64,000 nucleotides of DNA from Trifolium pratense (GCF_020283565.1 NC_060060.1:62419257-62483256); one strand, 5' to 3'. Shown: positions 21,067-32,789, numbered from the stretch's first letter. Numbers and translations: made by a program. Notes: generated by a model not told the origin, from the letters alone.

Positions 21067-23501
21067 CTAAGGGTTATGGAGTAGAGTGCCACCTTGTGGC
21101 AAGTGAGTTTCCTTCCATGGTAACTTGAGAGCTTCTTTGATCATTTCATCATACACTTGGACTTGGAAACATTGAGGATCTCCATCATAGCACTTCATAG
21201 TTTTAAAGACATTGAACACAATTTGATGGTCCTCAGTTCTCTGCATAAGTTCACCCAACTCCACATCAATAAGAGCACGACTTGTGGCCAAGAAGGGTCT
21301 TCCAAGAAGTAATGGTTTCCAATCACTTGTTTCTTCTATGTCAAGCACCACAAAATCAGCCGGGAGCACAAAACCAGCCACTCTCACAAGCACATCATGT
21401 AAAATCCCTTCCGGATTTACAATAGACCTATCCGCCAAGGAAAGACTCATCTTGGTTGGATTTGCTACCGCACCCGGTATCTTCTTCATCATAGACAATG
21501 ACATCAGATTAATACTCGCTCCCAAGTCACATAAAGCCTTACCAATTGTTAGATTTCCAATGGAACATGGTATAGTGAAGCTCCCCAGATCTTTCTTCTT
21601 TTGGGGTAACTTCCTTTGAATTAACGCGCTGCACTCTTCAGTCATGCTTACCATCTCATCATCTAACGGCTTCCTCTTCTTGGTGAGAAGTTCTTTCAAG
21701 AACTTAGCATAGCTTGGCATTTGTTCTAGTGCCTCAACTAAGGGAATCGCCATCTCAAGTTTATTAAGAACTTTCATGAACTTCTTAAAGTCTTTTTCAC
21801 AATCTTGGTTCTTCACTCTTTTCTTCCTAGGGTATGGCACCCTAGCATATGGTGATTCATCTACACCCTTGCCTTTCTCACTCTTCTTTTTCTCCTTTTT
21901 TCTCAACTCCCTCTGTTTTTCAACTTCAACTTCCTCATCATCACTCACTTCTACTTCCCTAGACAACTTCTCATTTTCAACTTCTCCCTCATCTCTCATA
22001 TTTTCAACTACACCATTATCTCTTTCTTTTTCTACTTCTCCCTCATTCATTTTCTTCTTACTAGTCTTCTCAATGACTTGCCTCTCCAGAATTTCACGGC
22101 TTCTCAAAGTAATTCCATTGCATGATTCATTCGTTGGGTTATCTAGAGTGTTTCCACCAAATCCTCCATTATTTTGCAACATAGAGAATTGCCTTGAGAG
22201 TTGACCCATTTGTACCTCTAGATTTTTTATTGAAGCCTCATGGTTTTTGTTGGAGGTTTCTTGGCTAGACTTCATAGCTTCAAAGTTGCTTTGAGTCATC
22301 ATCATAAACTGATTCAATGTTTCCTCCATTCTTGAGGGAGGTCTTTGTTGAGCAGATCCTTGTCCTTGCATATTTCCCCATCCGGAACCATTGTTGTTGT
22401 TTGGATAAGATTTCCGGAAGTTGGCCAAGTACCTGGCTTCCTCCGACCCTTCTGGGAAGCATCCACCATTCGGATGGTCTTGCAAACAAAAGTCACATAT
22501 CACATTTTCAACCTTGCCAACTAAAGAAGCTTGAGTTTGAAACTTCATCATGGCCTCCATTTGACTTGTCATTAACTTTTGTTGGGCCAAAAGTGCAGTT
22601 TGTGTATCAAGCTCTAACATTCCTCCTCTTTTCTTCGCACCTCTATCATTGGTTGCACGGTATTCATTCTGTGCCATACTCTCCACAAGTTCCCTTGCCT
22701 CGGTTTCATCTCTGTTTTCAATGATCCACCAGCTGATGCATCCAAAATCATTCGGGTTGAGGCTCTAAGTCCTTGAGTAAACATCTGCATCTGGTTATGC
22801 CCATCAAACCCGTGGTTTGGACATCGCTTAAGGCACACTTTAAACCTTTCCCACGCATCATACAAGGTCTCACCGTCGGCTTGTTCAAAGTTACTTATTT
22901 CTGCTCTTCTTTCCAGAAATTTATGGATTGGAAAGTAGCGATCAAGGAACTTTCTCTCTAGCTGCCTCCAAGTCTCAATGGTCCCTGCTGGAATAGTATC
23001 AAGCCAATCCTTGGCTCTACCTGACAATGAATGCTTGAACAATCTTAACCTCTTGTCGGACTCGCTTACCCCTGGAGGATCCGTGTAGTCACACACCTCG
23101 TAGAAATGAGATAAGTGCAGGTTTGGACATTGCGACTCAGAACCGGAGTATGGATTCTACTTTAACGCAGAAAGCACAGTGTTTTTGATATCAAAAGAGA
23201 CCGGATTGGCCGGATGGAAACCTTGGTTGGCCAATGCATCGTTGTCTCTTCTTCCATAGTCACCTAAGGTCCTTCTCAGTGGTGGAGGTGGTTGTTCATG
23301 AACCAGTGGCTCTTGTTCGTCCTCCATATCAGAAAAATTCTGCTCTTGACAGTTTTGAGCACCACTTGAAGTAGCTTTGTGTCTAGAAGCTAGTAGAGCT
23401 TCCCTTGCTGCCTTCCTATTCGCTCGAGTAGTTTTCTCTATCTCGGGATCAAATTGCAGCTCACTCGGACCTGTTCTCCGCATGCACAATAAAACAAACA
23501 A
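21067..23501 (-). pseudogene. gag-protease polyprotein of the Athila/Tat-like element, broken twice
   Basis: N-terminal part 23501-23157 ends at an in-frame TAG; homologous sequence continues immediately beyond it. The gag domain (23096 to about 22710) has the Retrotrans_gag signature: LFKHSLSGRAKDWL, LERKFLDRYFP, ETLYDAWERFK. A one-base frame change near 22710 leads to the third part (to 21067) with a zinc-knuckle-like CDFCLQDHPNGGC, a charged low-complexity linker (many E and K), and an aspartic protease with the Athila/Tat-type active site CDLGASINLM followed by LLLGRPFLATSRALID. The frame ends soon after the protease, and no reverse transcriptase follows. The product would be capsid-like protein plus protease. 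With two breaks it is probably inactive. Confidence 0.85.
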
Positions 23502-23591
23502 GTAGAAATCTCTTGACAGAAAAATAAAAACAGAAAAAGTAAACTAAACACAGAAAAATAGACACAATTGCCTTGTCGAATCAATCAACAA

Positions 23592-23609
23592 TCCCCGGAA
23601 ACGGCGCCA
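23592..23609 (-). other. Primer binding site, tRNA-Asp type
   Basis: The minus strand reads TGGCGCCGTTTCCGGGGA, which differs by one base from the TGGCGCCGTTGCCGGGGA site used by Athila/Tat elements and complementary to tRNA-Asp. It lies about 18 bp from the LTR edge at 23628, between gag and the 5' LTR as expected. Confidence 0.88.
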
Positions 23610-23627
23610 AAAACTTGATTGACTCTT

Positions 23628-24524
23628 TGCAAGTGTACAAACTTCGTCAATTGAGTAATAAAAAGATATCGATCCTTAGGGATTGCGTTGATCAATCAAG
23701 GTGATTGTGTCTATGAACATACTAAAATTAAAACACATTTTTGGGGGTTTGTTTGAGTAATTGGTTTGTAAGAAAACGTTTGGAAATCAAATGGTAAATG
23801 AGTGAGGTTGGATCATCGAAACTCCCTAAACTATAACAATCGCATGCAATCAATCATATCGTATTGAATCATTCAAGTGTCACAACTAGATCAACTATAT
23901 GGTGAATTTCAATCTCTTGATAAATTCACCCTATCCTTTATCGTTACTTCTCCAATCTCTTGGATGGAAGCTACCGATAACGGAGTAATTGAAAATGCGT
24001 TGATCGTGTGCTACACTCTATGTTTCAATCTCTCGACCGGAAACACTTGAGTGCTTCATGAATTCATGTCAGATTATAACTCATATTCTGCATGGATAGA
24101 TTACATGCAATTACATAGCTTAGTTCATCTCTAGATCCAACCTCTATGAGGGGTTTAGCTCCTCATGGTGATGTGCACAAATCCAAACTTCAACTTCACA
24201 AGAGAGGCTTCCATGCTGTTGAACTTCTTGAATCTAGCCACTGGAATGCAGGATCAGACTTCAATTGATGCACAAGATCTCAGAAAATCAATGATGAACT
24301 CCAAATTTTCGAACCCCTTTCCAGAAAATGAGATTTCAATATATACAGATCGCAACCACGCCGCGCGTCAGATCTATCACGCCGCGCGTGGTTGCTTCTA
24401 TTCCACTACGCCGCGCGTGTAACTGCATCACGCCGCGCGTGATCAAGGCAGAGGAGAACTGATCTTCAGCACACGTTATTACGCCGCGCGTCGTTGTCTT
24501 TACGCCCCCGGCGTAGTTCATTTC
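23628..24524 (-). repeat. Athila/Tat-like 5' LTR, inner part
   Basis: Begins TGCAAGTGTACAAACTTCG and matches the 3' LTR until the Copia insertion point at 24524. Its GC-rich motifs (24357-24515) retain intact CpG sites. The remainder continues after the Copia element at 32790. Confidence 0.85.
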
Positions 24525-25833
24525 TGTTGGTGTAAGCCCTAGAGGCCAATTACTTATAATTGAATAATAGATGTATTGAATAATTTACTTATCAAATAAA
24601 AGGCTTTTCTTTATTTATTTTATATATGATAAAATGATAAAGTCCCTAGAATAGTCAGTTCACTTATGGAACGTTAAGTATGACTTAATCGTGAGATTCC
24701 ATTAAATATAAGAACACTATTCTTAAACATATCCATAGTCAAGTTTTATTGTGAAATGGGATAACGATAAAGCATAAAGACTATTATGTTGGTAGACTGA
24801 TGATCATATCTCACTGATCATGGATAATGAGTTATCAAGTCTTCACATAGATATAAATGTTAAGGGTAACTTTATATCGGATTGACCCACCATGAGAATA
24901 CTACATAGAGTGTTATGAAATGTCATAAGTTTTCTCATAGTGATAAAAGGTGTATTCCACCCTTCGACCTGAAACCACTATGTACCCTAGATGCAGGAGT
25001 GTAATACCTTGTTGTCATTCAAACGTTATCCGTAACTGGATAATTATAAAGATGGTTGATGGGTATCCCACGAATCATGCTGAGGGACATGAGTGACCTA
25101 GATGGAATTTGTCCCTCCTACATAACGGGAGATATGTCTATGGGCCCAATATTGAACTAGACAAGGATGACATACTATGCCTTGTGTTCAATATAGACAT
25201 GAGGACAAAAGGGTAATTGTGCACAAGATATTTATCACGGAAAGGTTAGTCAGATCACGTGACATTCCTATGACTTGGGTAACAGTGATGTGTTGCTAGA
25301 TACCGCTCACTGTTTATAATATTACGATTAATATTATTGCCAACGTCATAAGAACCTACAGGGTCACACACATAAGGACAGTTAAGAAGGGAAAAATAAG
25401 TAAGACTTATTGTGGGGGTGCAGTTAGTGAAAAACGGTTATTGGGCTTGAGAAGCCCAATTTCGTGTAAACTAAAGACCTCATAAGAAACTCTATAAATA
25501 GAGCCTTATGAAGTTCAGAAGTTACACTTTTTGAAACCCTAACTGAGTTTAGAAAAATTCTGAATTTCTCTAAACCCTAAACCGCACAAAATTCCCTCAG
25601 CCTTCATCCAAGAACAGCTAGCACTGTGAGATCGAAGGTCTCTGTTCGTGTGGACTAAGTGGAGGTGCTGCAAGTGCGGTGCTTGTGATCGATAAAGGCG
25701 GCCACAGTTTTGTTCTTCAAAGGTAATATTCTAGACCTGATCATGCTCATTCACAAGAATCCATTGATGGGAAATCTTAATTTTAAAACTCCGCTGCGTT
25801 TATAAAAGTGTTTTATGAAACGATTTCCCAACA
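24525..25833 (+). repeat. Copia 5' LTR
   Basis: 1,309 bp with TGTTGG...CCAACA ends. It contains a likely TATA context CTCTATAAATAGAGCC (about 25490) about 350 bp before the LTR end, consistent with the U3/R region. A GT donor-like site (AAAG/GTAATATT) lies at 25722/25723. Confidence 0.95.
25490..25505 (+). promoter_or_regulatory. Probable LTR TATA box
   Basis: CTCTATAAATAGAGCC contains a consensus plant TATA box (TATAAATAG) in the 5' LTR. The identical site in the 3' LTR is near 32441. Transcription of the element would start about 30 bp downstream (inference). Confidence 0.6.
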
Positions 25834-25834
25834 G

Positions 25835-25847
25835 TGGTATCAGAGCC
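25835..25847 (+). other. Primer binding site (tRNA-Met type) of the Copia element
   Basis: TGGTATCAGAGCC lies one base after the 5' LTR end. Confidence 0.93.
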
Positions 25848-27487
25848 ACTTGTGAAACCATGAATCGGTTTGCTGTTTTATTACTGTTTTATTAATATGA
25901 TTTTGAATCGGTATTAATAATAAGAACAACAAGGATTAATAAAATTTGATTGATCGGTTTAAAATATATATGTGATATATATTTCTGATACGACGCATCA
26001 GTGTATGTGATACATTGATCGTGTCATTCATTCGAATGTTTTGAGTGATTGGCGTTTAATTTGGATGATTGTGAGCGTGAGCTTCGGAACCGTTTATGGT
26101 GAAGCATCATATATCCAATCGTTCATCTAGAACTAGCAGTCCTGAAACGTTTTGATGAATGGCGGTTGTATTAGGGTTTATAACAATACAAGTGTTGTGT
26201 TGTTATATATAAACAGAATATATTGTTCATTGAAAGTTTTAAGTGATTGTCGTGAGCATGGATGATTGTGAGCGTGAGCTTCGGAACCGATAACTGGTGA
26301 AGCATCATATATCCAATCGTCTATGGTGAACAAAATCCTGAAACGTTTTGATGAATGATTACTGTAACAATACAAGGGTTGTGTCGTTACAAAAACAGAG
26401 TACGGCTAGGGTTTGTATCTGAAGCATCAAGTGTTGGTGCGATTAGGAACCACCGTCCGCTGACCGGGCAGCGGAACCCCCGGCTAACTCTGCGTAAGGT
26501 GATCAATCATAGTATTTTATTAATTGGACTAATGTAATAATAATAAATTGTGTGTTTATTGTTATTAAAGTTGCATGATGAATGGTTATGGCCTTAGTTC
26601 TTTTTCGTTTTATTTGGGATTTTAAATACGGCCTGCGTGTCGTGCCTCTCTTATATTTTCTTGATGTAATTTCTTTTCTCATCTCACTCCCTCGTATGAA
26701 CACGAGTTTCTTGTAGAGATGTAATATAAGATTAGCAAATAGGACAGGAAGGACATCAATGAAGATCTATCTTGGAGAAGTATAGGTCATTCTTAGATAT
26801 AGCATAGGTTCTCTCAATGGCTTGAGGGAACAATTACGCTAGGGGCCATAACCATATCATTTTATTATATTATGTATGTTGATGCATGTTATGAATGGAG
26901 TGACGTCATTGTATGTAAGCCGTGGTAAGGTGAGATCAAATTAATTATAAAAGCCCTCAAAGGAATTAATATTAAGTTTTATTGCTTTCCAACGAATAGC
27001 GCCCTTCAAGATCAATATCGATCAATGTAGGTTTTGCCAACGCGAAGTGCATTGTCAATATTGATAAGTTGCGGTGAGGTAATTTATTTATCCGATCGCT
27101 ATTTAATGGGTCTAACTTAACTAAAGAAAATATAATAAGATTATATAACTTTAGAAGCAAGTATTGGGTTATTCCATGTGATGGATTAGAATAAGTGTTA
27201 TTCACCCAATAGAAAGGATATGAGAGTTGTATGAGATACAATTGGAAAGGAGTTTCCTACCTAAATAACTAAGTTTTGTGTAATCAGCCCAACGCTGACT
27301 TAAAACGAAGTGAAATATGGATCTCATTCTCACTAGAAAATCTTCCAACGGGATTTTCCGAATCAAATGTCGAGGGTCATTTGTTTTGAGTAAAATAGTG
27401 AGAGAGCATGTTTAATTAAAGGCCTAATTAAATGTGTATTAAAATTGTTCAATACTTATATTTTCACTTTTATAATTGTAGATCACC
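25848..27487 (+). other. Long untranslated leader of the Copia element with internal duplication
   Basis: About 1.6 kb between primer binding site and gag. A segment of about 197 bp is tandemly duplicated: GGATGATTGTGAGCGTGAGC occurs at 26063 and 26260, followed in both copies by AGCATCATATATCCAATCG and CCTGAAACGTTTTGATGAAT. Several upstream ATGs are present. An acceptor-like TTATAATTGTAG ends at 27481, six bases before the gag ATG, so the leader may be spliced out. Confidence 0.65.
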
Positions 27488-30400
27488 ATGTCAAACACCA
27501 ATACTTCGAACAACATTTTGCGAAGCATTCTTGACAAAGAGAAATTGTCTGGGACAAATTTTCTTGATTGGCATCGTAACTTGAGGATAGTCCTCATGCA
27601 CGAGAAAAAGCTGTATGCTATTGAGGAACCCCAACCTAACCCTGAGGATGAACCTGCCGCCAATGCTCCAAAGGCACAAAGGGATGCTTATCAGAAGCGT
27701 CTTGATGATGCCATGGATGCAAAGTGCCTCATGCTGGCTACCATGACCTCTGAGCTTCAGAAGCAACATGAGGACATGAATGCATTCGATATGATCGAAC
27801 ACTTGAAAACGCTCTATCAAGAGCAAGCCAGGATTGAGAGGTTTGAGGTTTCCAAAGCCCTGTTTTCAGCCAAGCTATCTGAGGGATCTCTAGTAAGTCC
27901 ACATGTGCTCAAGATGATTGGGTACGTGGGGAACTTAGAAAAATTGGGATTTCCACTTGGAAATGAGCTTGCAACTGATCTGATCTTGCAATCGTTGCCG
28001 GAGAGTTTTAATCAGTTTGTTCTGAACTTCACCATGTCGGACATGGAGAAGACTCTGCCACAACTGCTAGGCATGTTGAGGCAAGCTGAGCAGAATATGA
28101 AAACAAAAGGGAAGTCCAACCATGTTCTTATGATTGGCAATGGAAACAAAGGGAAGGGCAACAAAGGGAAGGGAGTCAAAGGGAAGGGCAAGGAAGTTGC
28201 CAAACCCAAACCTACCCCTAAAGCCTTGAAGCCCACTGGGGGAGTTGCAAAGGAGGGTAGGTGCTTCCACTGTAACAAGACTGGACATTGGAAGAGGAAC
28301 TGCCCAAAATACCTGGAAGATAAAAAGAATGGAGTAGAGAGCTCTAATTCAGCAGGTATCTTTGTTATTGAAATTAATTTATCTACTTCTTCTACATGGG
28401 TATTAGATACCGGATGTGGTTCTCACATTTGTACTAATGTGCAGGGGCTGCAAAGGAGTAGAGGATTGGCTAAAGGTGAAGTCGACCTACGAGTGGGAAA
28501 TGGAGCAAGAGTTGCCGCATTAGCTGTAGGAGTTTATAATTTGACTTTACCTTCTGGTTTAATAATACAGTTAGAGAACTGTTTTTATGTACCTGCCATT
28601 AGCAGGAATATTATTTCTGTTTCTTGTTTGGATAAACTTGGCTTTTCATTTACAATAAAGAACAATTGTTGCTCCATTTATTTAAATGATATTTTTTATG
28701 CCACAGCACAAATGAGTAATGGATTATATATTCTTGATCTTGAAATGCCAATATATAACATTGATACAAAAAGGATTAAACCTAATGAGTTAAATCCTAC
28801 ATACCTTTGGCACTGTCGTTTAGGCCATATAAATGAGAAACGCATTTCCAAGCTCCATAAAGATGGGCTCTTGGATTCATTTGATTATGAATCTTTTGAA
28901 ACATGCAGATCTTGCTTATTGGGAAAAATGACAAAGACCCCATTCACTGGTAAAGGTGAAAGGGCAAGTGATCTTTTGGCTCTCATACATACTGATGTAT
29001 GTGGACCATTGAACACACATGCTAGAGGAGGTTTTCAATACTTCATCACATTTACTGATGACTACAGTAGATATGGATATGTGTATCTAATGAAGCATAA
29101 ATCCGAATCCTTTGAAAAGTTCAAAGAATTTAAAAATGAAGTACAAAACCAACTAGGAAAGAAAATCAAAATCCTTCGATCAGATCGAGGAGGTGAGTAT
29201 TTAAGCCTAGAGTTTGATGACCATCTAAAAGAGTGTGGGATCTTATCCCAACTCACTCCTCCTGGAACACCACAATGGAATGGTGTGTCTGAGAGAAGAA
29301 ACCGAACCTTGTTGGACATGGTGCGGTCTATGATGAGTCACGCTGATCTTCCAAACTCCTTTTGGGGACACGCCCTATTGACAGCAGCTTATACACTTAA
29401 CCGTGTTCCTTCTAAAACGGTTGAAAAGACACCATATGAGATATGGAGTGGCAAGAGACCACATATGTCTTACTTAAAGATTTGGGGTTGCGAAGTTTAT
29501 GTAAAACGTCAAATTTCTACTAAACTTGAACCTAAATCTGACAAGTGCTTCTTTGTGGGATATCCAAAAGAAACAAAAGGATATCACTTCTACAATCCTT
29601 CTGAGGGCAAAGTGTTTGTCGCTCGAACAGGAGTATTCCTAGAAAAGGACTTTGTTTCCAAAGGAATCAGTGGGAGGAAAGTAGATCTTGAAGAAATTCA
29701 CGATCCACAAAGTAGTGACACACCAATGGAGGAACAAGAGCAGGATGCACAAGATGTTGTGACAGAAAATCCTGCTCATGTAACACAAGAACCACGTAGG
29801 TCCAACAGGATACGTCAAGAACCTGAAAGATATGGATATTTCATATCGGAACAAGGCGATGTATTACTCATGGATCAAGATGAGCCTGTGACTTACCAAG
29901 AGGCCATCACTGGCCCTGAATCTGAGAAGTGGCTTGAAGCCATGAAATCTGAAATGGATTCCATGTACACAAATCAAGTTTGGAACTTGGTGGAAGCTCC
30001 TGATGGGATTAAACCCATAGGATGCAAGTGGGTCTTCAAGAAGAAGACTGACATGGATGGAAAGGTACAGACCTACAAAGCGCGATTGGTTGCTAAAGGT
30101 TTCAAACAAATTCATGGGGTAGACTATGATGAAACATTTTCACCAGTTGCGATGATCAAATCCATTCGGATCTTACTTGCCATCGCTGCATACTATGATT
30201 ATGAAATCTGGCAGATGGATGTAAAAACTGTCTTCCTTAATGGGAGTCTCCTTGAGGATGTGTATATGACACAACCTGAAGGCTTTTGCATTCCAGGAGA
30301 AGCCAAAAAGATATGCAAATTACAGCGATCAATCTACGGATTGAAGCAAGCTTCCAGAAGTTGGAATCTTCGTTTTGATGAAACTGTAAAACAGTACGGA

Positions 30401-31321
30401 TTCATTCAAAATGAAGATGAGCCTTGTGTTTACAAGAAGGTTAGTGGGAGCATAGTCGCATTCCTAGTATTATATGTAGATGACATATTACTAATAGGAA
30501 ACGACATCCCTACCTTGCAACAAATTAAAACTTGGTTAGGGAATTGCTTTTCTATGAAAGATCTGGGTGAAGCAGCCTATATATTAGGAATAAGAATCTA
30601 TAGAGATAGATCACAAAAACTGCTTGGCCTGAGCCAGAGTACATACATAGATAAAGTGTTAAGACGCTTTAATATGCATGATTCCAAGAAAGGATTCATT
30701 CCTATGCAACATGGCCTATGTCTTTCAAAGACACAGTCTCCTTCATCTAAAGAAGAAAGAGACCGCATGAGTAAGATCCCTTATGCATCGGCTATAGGAT
30801 CTATCATGTATGCCATGATATGTACTCGACCAGATGTTTCATATGCCTTAAGCGCAACAAGCCGTTATCAGTCTGATCCTGGTGAGGCTCATTGGGTGGC
30901 TGTCAAGAACATCCTTAAATACTTAAGGAGGACTAAAGACTCATTCCTAATATATGGAGGCCAAGAAGAGCTAAATGTAATTGGTTACACTGATGCTAGC
31001 TTCCAAACAGATAGGGATGACTTTAGGTCGCAATCAGGCTATGTGTTTTGCATAAATGGTGGTGCTGTGAGCTGGAAGAGTTCAAAGCAAGATACAGTTG
31101 CTGATTCTACAACCGAAGCTGAGTACATCGCTGCATCAAATGCAGCAAAGGAAGCTGTTTGGATAAAGAAGTTCATTACTGAACTTGGCATATTCCCTAG
31201 TATTGTGGATCCCATTGAATATTTTGTGACAACAATGGTGCAATCGCACAAGCTAAGGAACCTAGATCTCACCAAAAGTCCAAACACATACTCAGGCGCT
31301 ATCATCTTATTCGAGAAATAA
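27488..31321 (+). CDS. Copia gag-pol polyprotein, C-terminus shifted out of frame
   Basis: The 1,277-residue ORF encodes, in order: gag (1-250) with a basic lysine/glycine-rich stretch; a CCHC zinc knuckle CFHCNKTGHWKRNC (259-272); aspartic protease with DTG at 307; integrase with the HHCC domain (about 440-480) and D503, D566, E602 (DD35E); reverse transcriptase with LPQWNG-type linker, KTVFLNG and YVDD (996-999); RNase H with YTDASF and EAEYIAA. This integrase-before-RT order defines Ty1/copia. Near 31221-31226 a T-run appears one base short: the last roughly 33 residues are unrelated to the family, while the family-like C-terminal sequence continues in another frame to a stop at 31459. The terminal part of RNase H is therefore lost. 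A sequencing or assembly error in the T-run is possible. Confidence 0.93.
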   Translation: MSNTNTSNNILRSILDKEKLSGTNFLDWHRNLRIVLMHEKKLYAIEEPQPNPEDEPAANAPKAQRDAYQKRLDDAMDAKCLMLATMTSELQKQHEDMNAFDMIEHLKTLYQEQARIERFEVSKALFSAKLSEGSLVSPHVLKMIGYVGNLEKLGFPLGNELATDLILQSLPESFNQFVLNFTMSDMEKTLPQLLGMLRQAEQNMKTKGKSNHVLMIGNGNKGKGNKGKGVKGKGKEVAKPKPTPKALKPTGGVAKEGRCFHCNKTGHWKRNCPKYLEDKKNGVESSNSAGIFVIEINLSTSSTWVLDTGCGSHICTNVQGLQRSRGLAKGEVDLRVGNGARVAALAVGVYNLTLPSGLIIQLENCFYVPAISRNIISVSCLDKLGFSFTIKNNCCSIYLNDIFYATAQMSNGLYILDLEMPIYNIDTKRIKPNELNPTYLWHCRLGHINEKRISKLHKDGLLDSFDYESFETCRSCLLGKMTKTPFTGKGERASDLLALIHTDVCGPLNTHARGGFQYFITFTDDYSRYGYVYLMKHKSESFEKFKEFKNEVQNQLGKKIKILRSDRGGEYLSLEFDDHLKECGILSQLTPPGTPQWNGVSERRNRTLLDMVRSMMSHADLPNSFWGHALLTAAYTLNRVPSKTVEKTPYEIWSGKRPHMSYLKIWGCEVYVKRQISTKLEPKSDKCFFVGYPKETKGYHFYNPSEGKVFVARTGVFLEKDFVSKGISGRKVDLEEIHDPQSSDTPMEEQEQDAQDVVTENPAHVTQEPRRSNRIRQEPERYGYFISEQGDVLLMDQDEPVTYQEAITGPESEKWLEAMKSEMDSMYTNQVWNLVEAPDGIKPIGCKWVFKKKTDMDGKVQTYKARLVAKGFKQIHGVDYDETFSPVAMIKSIRILLAIAAYYDYEIWQMDVKTVFLNGSLLEDVYMTQPEGFCIPGEAKKICKLQRSIYGLKQASRSWNLRFDETVKQYGFIQNEDEPCVYKKVSGSIVAFLVLYVDDILLIGNDIPTLQQIKTWLGNCFSMKDLGEAAYILGIRIYRDRSQKLLGLSQSTYIDKVLRRFNMHDSKKGFIPMQHGLCLSKTQSPSSKEERDRMSKIPYASAIGSIMYAMICTRPDVSYALSATSRYQSDPGEAHWVAVKNILKYLRRTKDSFLIYGGQEELNVIGYTDASFQTDRDDFRSQSGYVFCINGGAVSWKSSKQDTVADSTTEAEYIAASNAAKEAVWIKKFITELGIFPSIVDPIEYFVTTMVQSHKLRNLDLTKSPNTYSGAIILFEK

Positions 31322-31461
31322 TTGATAGAGGAGATGTGAAAATATGCAGAGTACCAACACTTGACAATGCTGCTGATCCACTTACAAAGCCTCTTGCTCA
31401 GCCGAAGCATGAGGGCCACACTAGGGGCATAGGTATTAGGAGTATGCCTGATTGGCTCTAG

Positions 31462-31475
31462 TGCTAGTGGGAGAT
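31462..31475 (+). other. Polypurine tract of the Copia element
   Basis: AGTGGGAGAT directly precedes the 3' LTR start TGTTGG at 31476. It primes plus-strand DNA synthesis. Confidence 0.75.
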
Positions 31476-32784
31476 TGTTGGTGTAAGCCCTAGAGGCCAA
31501 TTACTTATAATTGAATAATAGATGTATTGAATAATTTACATATCAAATAAAAGGCTTTTCTTTATTTATTTTATATATGATAAAATGATAAAGTCCCTAG
31601 AATAGTCAGTTCACTTATGGAACGTTAAGTATGACTTAATCGTGAGATTCCATTAAATATAAGAACACTATTCTTAAACATATCCATAGTCAAGTTTTAT
31701 TGTGAAATGGGATAACGATAAAGCATAAAGACTATTATGTTGGTAGACTGATGATCATATCTCACTGATCATGGATAATGAGTTATCAAGTCTTCACATA
31801 GATATAAATGTTAAGGGTAACTTTATATCGGATTGACCCACCATGAGAATACTACATAGAGTGTTATGAAATGTCATAAGTTTTCTCATAGTGATAAAAG
31901 GTGTATTCCACCCTTCGACCTGAAACCACTATGTACCCTAGATGCAGGAGTGTAATACCTTGTTGTCATTCAAACGTTATCCGTAACTGGATAATTATAA
32001 AGATGGTTGATGGGTATCCCACGAATCATGCTGAGGGACATGAGTGACCTAGATGGAATTTGTCCCTCCTACATAACGGGAGATATGTCTATGGGCCCAA
32101 TATTGAACTAGACAAGGATGACATACTATGCCTTGTGTTCAATATAGACATGAGGACAAAAGGGTAATTGTGCACAAGATATTTATCACGGAAAGGTTAG
32201 TCAGATCACGTGACATTCCTATGACTTGGGTAACAGTGATGTGTTGCTAGATACCGCTCACTGTTTATAATATTACGATTAATATTATTGCCAACGTCAT
32301 AAGAACCTACAGGGTCACACACATAAGGACAATTAAGAAGGGAAAAATAAGTAAGACTTATTGTGGGGGTGCAGTTAGTGAAAAACGGTTATTGGGCTTG
32401 AGAAGCCCAATTTCGTGTAAACTAAAGACCTCATAAGAAACTCTATAAATAGAGCCTTATGAAGTTCAGAAGTTACACTTTTTGAAACCCTAACTGAGTT
32501 TAGAAAAATTCTGAATTTCTCTAAACCCTAAACCGCACAAAATTCCCTCAGCCTTCATCCAAGAACAGCTAGCACTGTGAGATCGAAGGTCTCTGTTCGT
32601 GTGGACTAAGTGGAGGTGCTGCAAGTGCGGTGCTTGTGATCGATAAAGGCGGCCACAGTTTTGTTCTTCAAAGGTAATATTCTAGACCTGATCATGCTCA
32701 TTCACAAGAATCCATTGATGGGAAATCTTAATTTTAAAACTCCGCTGCGTTTATAAAAGTGTTTTATGAAACGATTTCCCAACA
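31476..32784 (+). repeat. Copia 3' LTR
   Basis: 1,309 bp, same length as the 5' LTR with two mismatches seen. Followed by the target duplication ATTTC at 32785-32789. Confidence 0.95.
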
Positions 32785-32789
32785 ATTTC

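Larger units (their letters stand above)
24525..32784 (+). mobile_element. Young full-length Ty1/copia retrotransposon (Tnt1-94-like)
   Basis: Two 1,309-bp LTRs (24525-25833 and 31476-32784) start TGTTGGTGTAAGCCC and end TTCCCAACA. I found only two mismatches between them (near 24599 and 25381). The 5-bp target duplication ATTTC flanks the element (24520-24524, 32785-32789), and the empty site is preserved in the other Athila LTR at 17108-17125. A tRNA-Met primer binding site and a purine tract are in place, and a single long gag-pol ORF lies between. The insertion is very recent, but the ORF has a frame break near its end. Confidence 0.97.

Noticed and set aside
21284..22724. Plus-strand ORFs opposite gag-protease
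   Set aside because: Antisense shadows of the gag-protease frame, low complexity, no motif.
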